This document shows positions 45,706 through 47,661 of a DNA stretch of 47,661 bases, piece after piece. The translations under genes and the position numbers were made by a program. Under the pieces are notes generated by a model that saw only the letters and a program-made list of their open reading frames with translations, was not told where the DNA came from and ran no database searches. Each line of letters opens with the position of its first letter. Position 1 is the stretch's first letter. This DNA comes from an uncultured Eudoraea sp. Its GTDB lineage: Bacteria; Bacteroidota; Bacteroidia; Flavobacteriales; Flavobacteriaceae. Location of the stretch: assembly GCA_947258405.1 (NCBI GenBank), contig CAMYIE010000003.1, positions 10,992 through 58,652 of the forward strand, given 5' to 3'.

Positions 45706-45771
45706 CGTATTACGGTTGTTTATCAAATAATTAATAAAGTGCTTTTGGTATAAGTGAGTACTGGCCAAAAA

Positions 45772-45799
45772 AAAACCCGGAAGTTTCCTGCCGGGTTTT
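45772..45799 (-). terminator. Intrinsic terminator after tonB
   Basis: A 9-bp perfect stem (aaaacccgg / ccgggtttt) with a 10-nt loop, followed on the minus strand by a T-run (nine A on the plus strand, 45767-45775). It lies 21 bp after the TonB stop and ends the gcvH-vanZ-tonB unit. Confidence 0.88.
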
Positions 45800-45820
45800 A
45801 AAGATTTTTAGAATCTATAT

Positions 45821-46525
45821 CTACTGAAGCTTAAAAGTAATCGGAATACTGAAGGGCACCCTTACTGCACGACCCCTTTGTTTACCCGGGGTCATATTTG
45901 GGAGTTTTTCGATAATACGCAAAGCTTCTGCTTCCAGATTTTTATCTGGTCCTCTATATCGGATATTGCCAATTGAACCGTCTTTCTGAATTGTAAACAT
46001 CACATTTACCCTACCCTGGATTCCCATTTCCTGGGCGATCTCCGGGTAACGGAAATTTTTCCTGATATGCTTCTGCATCATCTCGTTGAAGCAGGCTCTT
46101 TTATCCTTAGCCCCTTCACATCCGGGGAAAATTGGCACATCTTCGATGACTGCAAAAGGCACATCGATATCTTCATCCATTTCGTCTACTTCAACATCTT
46201 CTACTTCTATAACCTCTTCTTCCTGGCTGGTTTCAGTAGATTCGATAACTGTTTCTTCCACCTCTTCTTCATCCTCTACAACTTCAATAACCTCAGGTGC
46301 TGCAGGAGGAGGAGGAGGCGGTGGTGTTTTGATCTGTTCGGTCATAGGCACCTCTTCATCCAGAGACTCTTCCACATTAAGCGAAATATCGTATTCACTC
46401 GTTTTATCGTACGTCTTCCATTCCAGAGCGCCATAAACCAATGCCATTACCAAAGCAAGACCTAGTACGAAGTAAAGGCTGCTATTCCTTCTCAAATCTG
46501 CTTTTGGGTTCTTTTTCGATTCCAT
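45821..46525 (-). CDS. tonB: Energy transducer TonB
   Basis: 234 aa: N-terminal TM (about 15-32), a PPPPPPPA stretch (about 68-75), an unusually acidic linker of Glu/Val/Asp (about 78-125), and a TonB C-terminal domain with RYPEIAQEMGIQGRVNVMFTIQKDGSI. It passes energy from the inner membrane to outer-membrane TonB-dependent receptors. ExbB/ExbD are not in the window. It follows vanZ by 53 bp. Confidence 0.93.
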   Translation of the reverse strand: MESKKNPKADLRRNSSLYFVLGLALVMALVYGALEWKTYDKTSEYDISLNVEESLDEEVPMTEQIKTPPPPPPPAAPEVIEVVEDEEEVEETVIESTETSQEEEVIEVEDVEVDEMDEDIDVPFAVIEDVPIFPGCEGAKDKRACFNEMMQKHIRKNFRYPEIAQEMGIQGRVNVMFTIQKDGSIGNIRYRGPDKNLEAEALRIIEKLPNMTPGKQRGRAVRVPFSIPITFKLQ

Positions 46526-46578
46526 ATTATTTTGATTTAATCTTCGCTAAATTAACTATTAATTTGACAAAAAAGCAA

Positions 46579-46983
46579 CTAATATCTCCATTTTAAACCC
46601 GATTTGGCTGAAAACCATAAATTTACAACGATCAGACCCAACACAATACCGGTTAAATTGGCCATGAAATCGAGAATTTCCCCACTACGGTCGTAGGTCA
46701 TGAAATATTGTAAAAACTCTATAAGCAAGCCAAAAAATGCCATGGCCAAAGCCGTATATATCATCGCTTTCCTGATGGGTGTTCTTCCTGCTGTTCGCTC
46801 ACGAATAAAGAAACACGATAATACACTACCTATGAAATAAAAGATAAAATGCACTGCTTTGTCCATATGAGGAATCTTCATGATGGGCAGACCTCCATAT
46901 TCTGAGAAACTAGCAAGACTTAGATAAGTAACAAGGAACATCCAGGCGAAGAAGGCAAGGGTGTATTTATAGGATTTAAGCAC
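46579..46983 (-). CDS. VanZ-like membrane protein
   Basis: About 134 aa with four TM helices. HMDKAVHFIFYFIGSVLSCF and FFGLLIEFLQYFMTYDRSGEILDFMANLTGIVLG match the VanZ-like family. Start candidates are GTG 46983 or TTG 46986, both inside the 3' end of gcvH, so it is probably translationally coupled to gcvH. Function unknown. In several Flavobacteriaceae this gene lies next to gcvH and sprA (recalled, not checked). Confidence 0.87.
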   Translation of the reverse strand: MLKSYKYTLAFFAWMFLVTYLSLASFSEYGGLPIMKIPHMDKAVHFIFYFIGSVLSCFFIRERTAGRTPIRKAMIYTALAMAFFGLLIEFLQYFMTYDRSGEILDFMANLTGIVLGLIVVNLWFSAKSGLKWRY

Positions 46984-47356
46984 CAATTAATTCCTTATAC
47001 TCCAGGTCGGTGAGCAGATCGGCAGACTCCTCCGGGTTTTGAATTTTGATCTTTATCATCCATCCCTCACCATAGGGATCGGAGTTTACAGTTTCAGGGG
47101 CGTCTTCCAGCGCTTCATTGAACTCAATGATCTCTCCACTCAAGGGAAGGAAAAGATCGGATACGGTTTTTACCGCTTCAACTGTACCAAATACTTCCTC
47201 TCTGTTGAGTGTTTCATCAAGAGTTTCAACTTCCACATAGACGATATCACCGAGTTCACCCTGGGCAAAATCAGTAATCCCAACTGTTGCTATATCACCT
47301 TCAATACTGATCCATTCGTGATCCTTGGTATACTTTAATCCTGAGGGAATTTCCAT
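46976..47356 (-). CDS. gcvH: Glycine cleavage system H protein
   Basis: 126 aa. Lipoyl-accepting K63 lies in GTVEAVKTVSDLFLP; GLKYTKDHEWI is at the N-terminus and PYGEGWMIKIK near the C-terminus. It shuttles the methylamine group between the P, T and L proteins. It stands apart from the other gcv genes and has its own promoter at 47421-47452. vanZ begins within its last codons. Confidence 0.97.
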   Translation of the reverse strand: MEIPSGLKYTKDHEWISIEGDIATVGITDFAQGELGDIVYVEVETLDETLNREEVFGTVEAVKTVSDLFLPLSGEIIEFNEALEDAPETVNSDPYGEGWMIKIKIQNPEESADLLTDLEYKELIGA

Positions 47357-47420
47357 GCTATTAGAATTGTTTTGTGCTTAAAAGTGCAAAATACATAAAT
47401 GTTATCTCGATCGTCGCCAG

Positions 47421-47452
47421 CAAATGTAAGAGATAATAGCAAGGTTTTCAAA
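47421..47452 (-). promoter_or_regulatory. Promoter of gcvH
   Basis: On the minus strand TTTG (47452-47449), 20-bp spacer, TACATTTG (47428-47421): a full match to TTTG-N20-TAnnTTTG, 65 bp before the gcvH ATG, in the 163-bp gap after sprA. It shows that gcvH can be transcribed independently of sprA. Confidence 0.72.
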
Positions 47453-47519
47453 TAAAATACCCAGTGGAAATTGCTATAAATAGTCTGCTAATTTCTCTTC
47501 TGATAATGGTTCAGGGAGG

Positions 47520-47661
47520 TTAGTTCCCAAAATTATATCGCAGTGTAAAACCGGTATTTATTGTGGTCTGAGGGAAGGCTGTTGAGACGGCAAATCGGGA
47601 AAAGGAGTGATCGTAAAAGAATAGAGCATTCAGGTTTTTACTCAGTGCATAATCGGCGGTA
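47520..47661 (-). CDS. sprA: C-terminal end of SprA, T9SS translocon (partial)
   Basis: 46 codons plus TAA run in from the right edge: ADYALSKNLNALFFYDHSF, then VSTAFPQTTINTGFTLRYNFGN. This ending (the YALSKNLN and STAFP patterns, then a final beta-strand) is characteristic of SprA, the giant outer-membrane barrel through which type IX secretion substrates leave the cell. The rest of the gene (about 2300-2400 codons in relatives) is beyond the window. Adjacency to gcvH agrees with the flavobacterial gene order I recall. Confidence 0.82.
   Translation of the reverse strand, partial: TADYALSKNLNALFFYDHSFSRFAVSTAFPQTTINTGFTLRYNFGN

Noticed and set aside
46304-46325. GGA/GGC triplet run as a microsatellite
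   Set aside because: It encodes the poly-proline stretch of TonB on the minus strand and is explained by the protein.
46067-46465. Two long plus-strand frames opposite tonB, Ser- or Phe-rich
   Set aside because: They mirror the biased Glu/Pro codons of the TonB linker; the composition is an artefact of the opposite strand.

Overview
The window comes from a member of the Bacteroidota, almost certainly a marine-type Flavobacteriaceae. The evidence is type IX secretion and gliding genes (the C-terminus of SprA, two PorP/SprF proteins, an OmpA/PD40 protein and a secreted protein with a gliding-type C-terminal sorting domain), a PafA-type phosphatase, LytS/LytTR signalling, the flavobacterial cytochrome oxidase assembly block, and promoters that fit the Bacteroidota pattern TTTG-N20-TAnnTTTG. 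I saw no tRNA, rRNA, CRISPR array, prophage or insertion sequence. No stretch over 300 bases lacks a gene; the longest gap is 7117-7384.

Layout. (1) 1-3376, minus strand: a probable defence/signalling island. It holds a two-TM DUF4231/SLATT-like protein, a TIR protein with two further Rossmann/TIR-like segments, and an nSTAND1-type NTPase that overlaps the TIR gene by 8 bp and runs off the left edge. This is the best candidate for an under-described system. (2) 3512-9562: PafA-like phosphatase, a CotH-like secreted protein, a bestrophin-like membrane protein, a short remnant resembling an acyloxyacyl hydrolase N-terminus, a SanA/YdcF protein and an NRAMP-fold transporter without the usual metal-binding motifs. 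(3) 9619-13500: acetate module (small symporter subunit, Na+/acetate symporter, acetyl-CoA synthetase). (4) 13596-18994: T9SS substrate, PorP/SprF and OmpA operon. (5) 19160-23327: FabD, gamma-carbonic anhydrase, and a LytTR regulator with its TPR histidine kinase. (6) 23539-30132: VWA protein, orphan PorP/SprF, Nfu-type Fe-S protein with a doubled N-terminal domain, dodecin, YyaL/DUF255 protein and an MscS channel.

(7) 30129-40323: tsaB, which appears frameshifted, then a nine-kilobase MacAB/TolC-type export cluster with one ATPase, four FtsX/MacB-like permeases, two adaptors and one TolC. Its layout suggests a duplicated permease-permease-adaptor unit around a single ATPase. (8) 40428-45621: cytochrome oxidase biogenesis in two transcription units. 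One is cyoE, two subunit III genes and subunit IV, closed by a terminator. The other is an overlapping set: a thioredoxin-like protein, SCO, DUF420 and a small Cys protein. (9) 45821-47661: TonB, VanZ, gcvH and the 3' end of sprA, with a promoter between sprA and gcvH.

Two points deserve most attention: the SLATT / multi-TIR / nSTAND1 island, and the broken reading frame of tsaB, a gene normally needed for the t6A tRNA modification.
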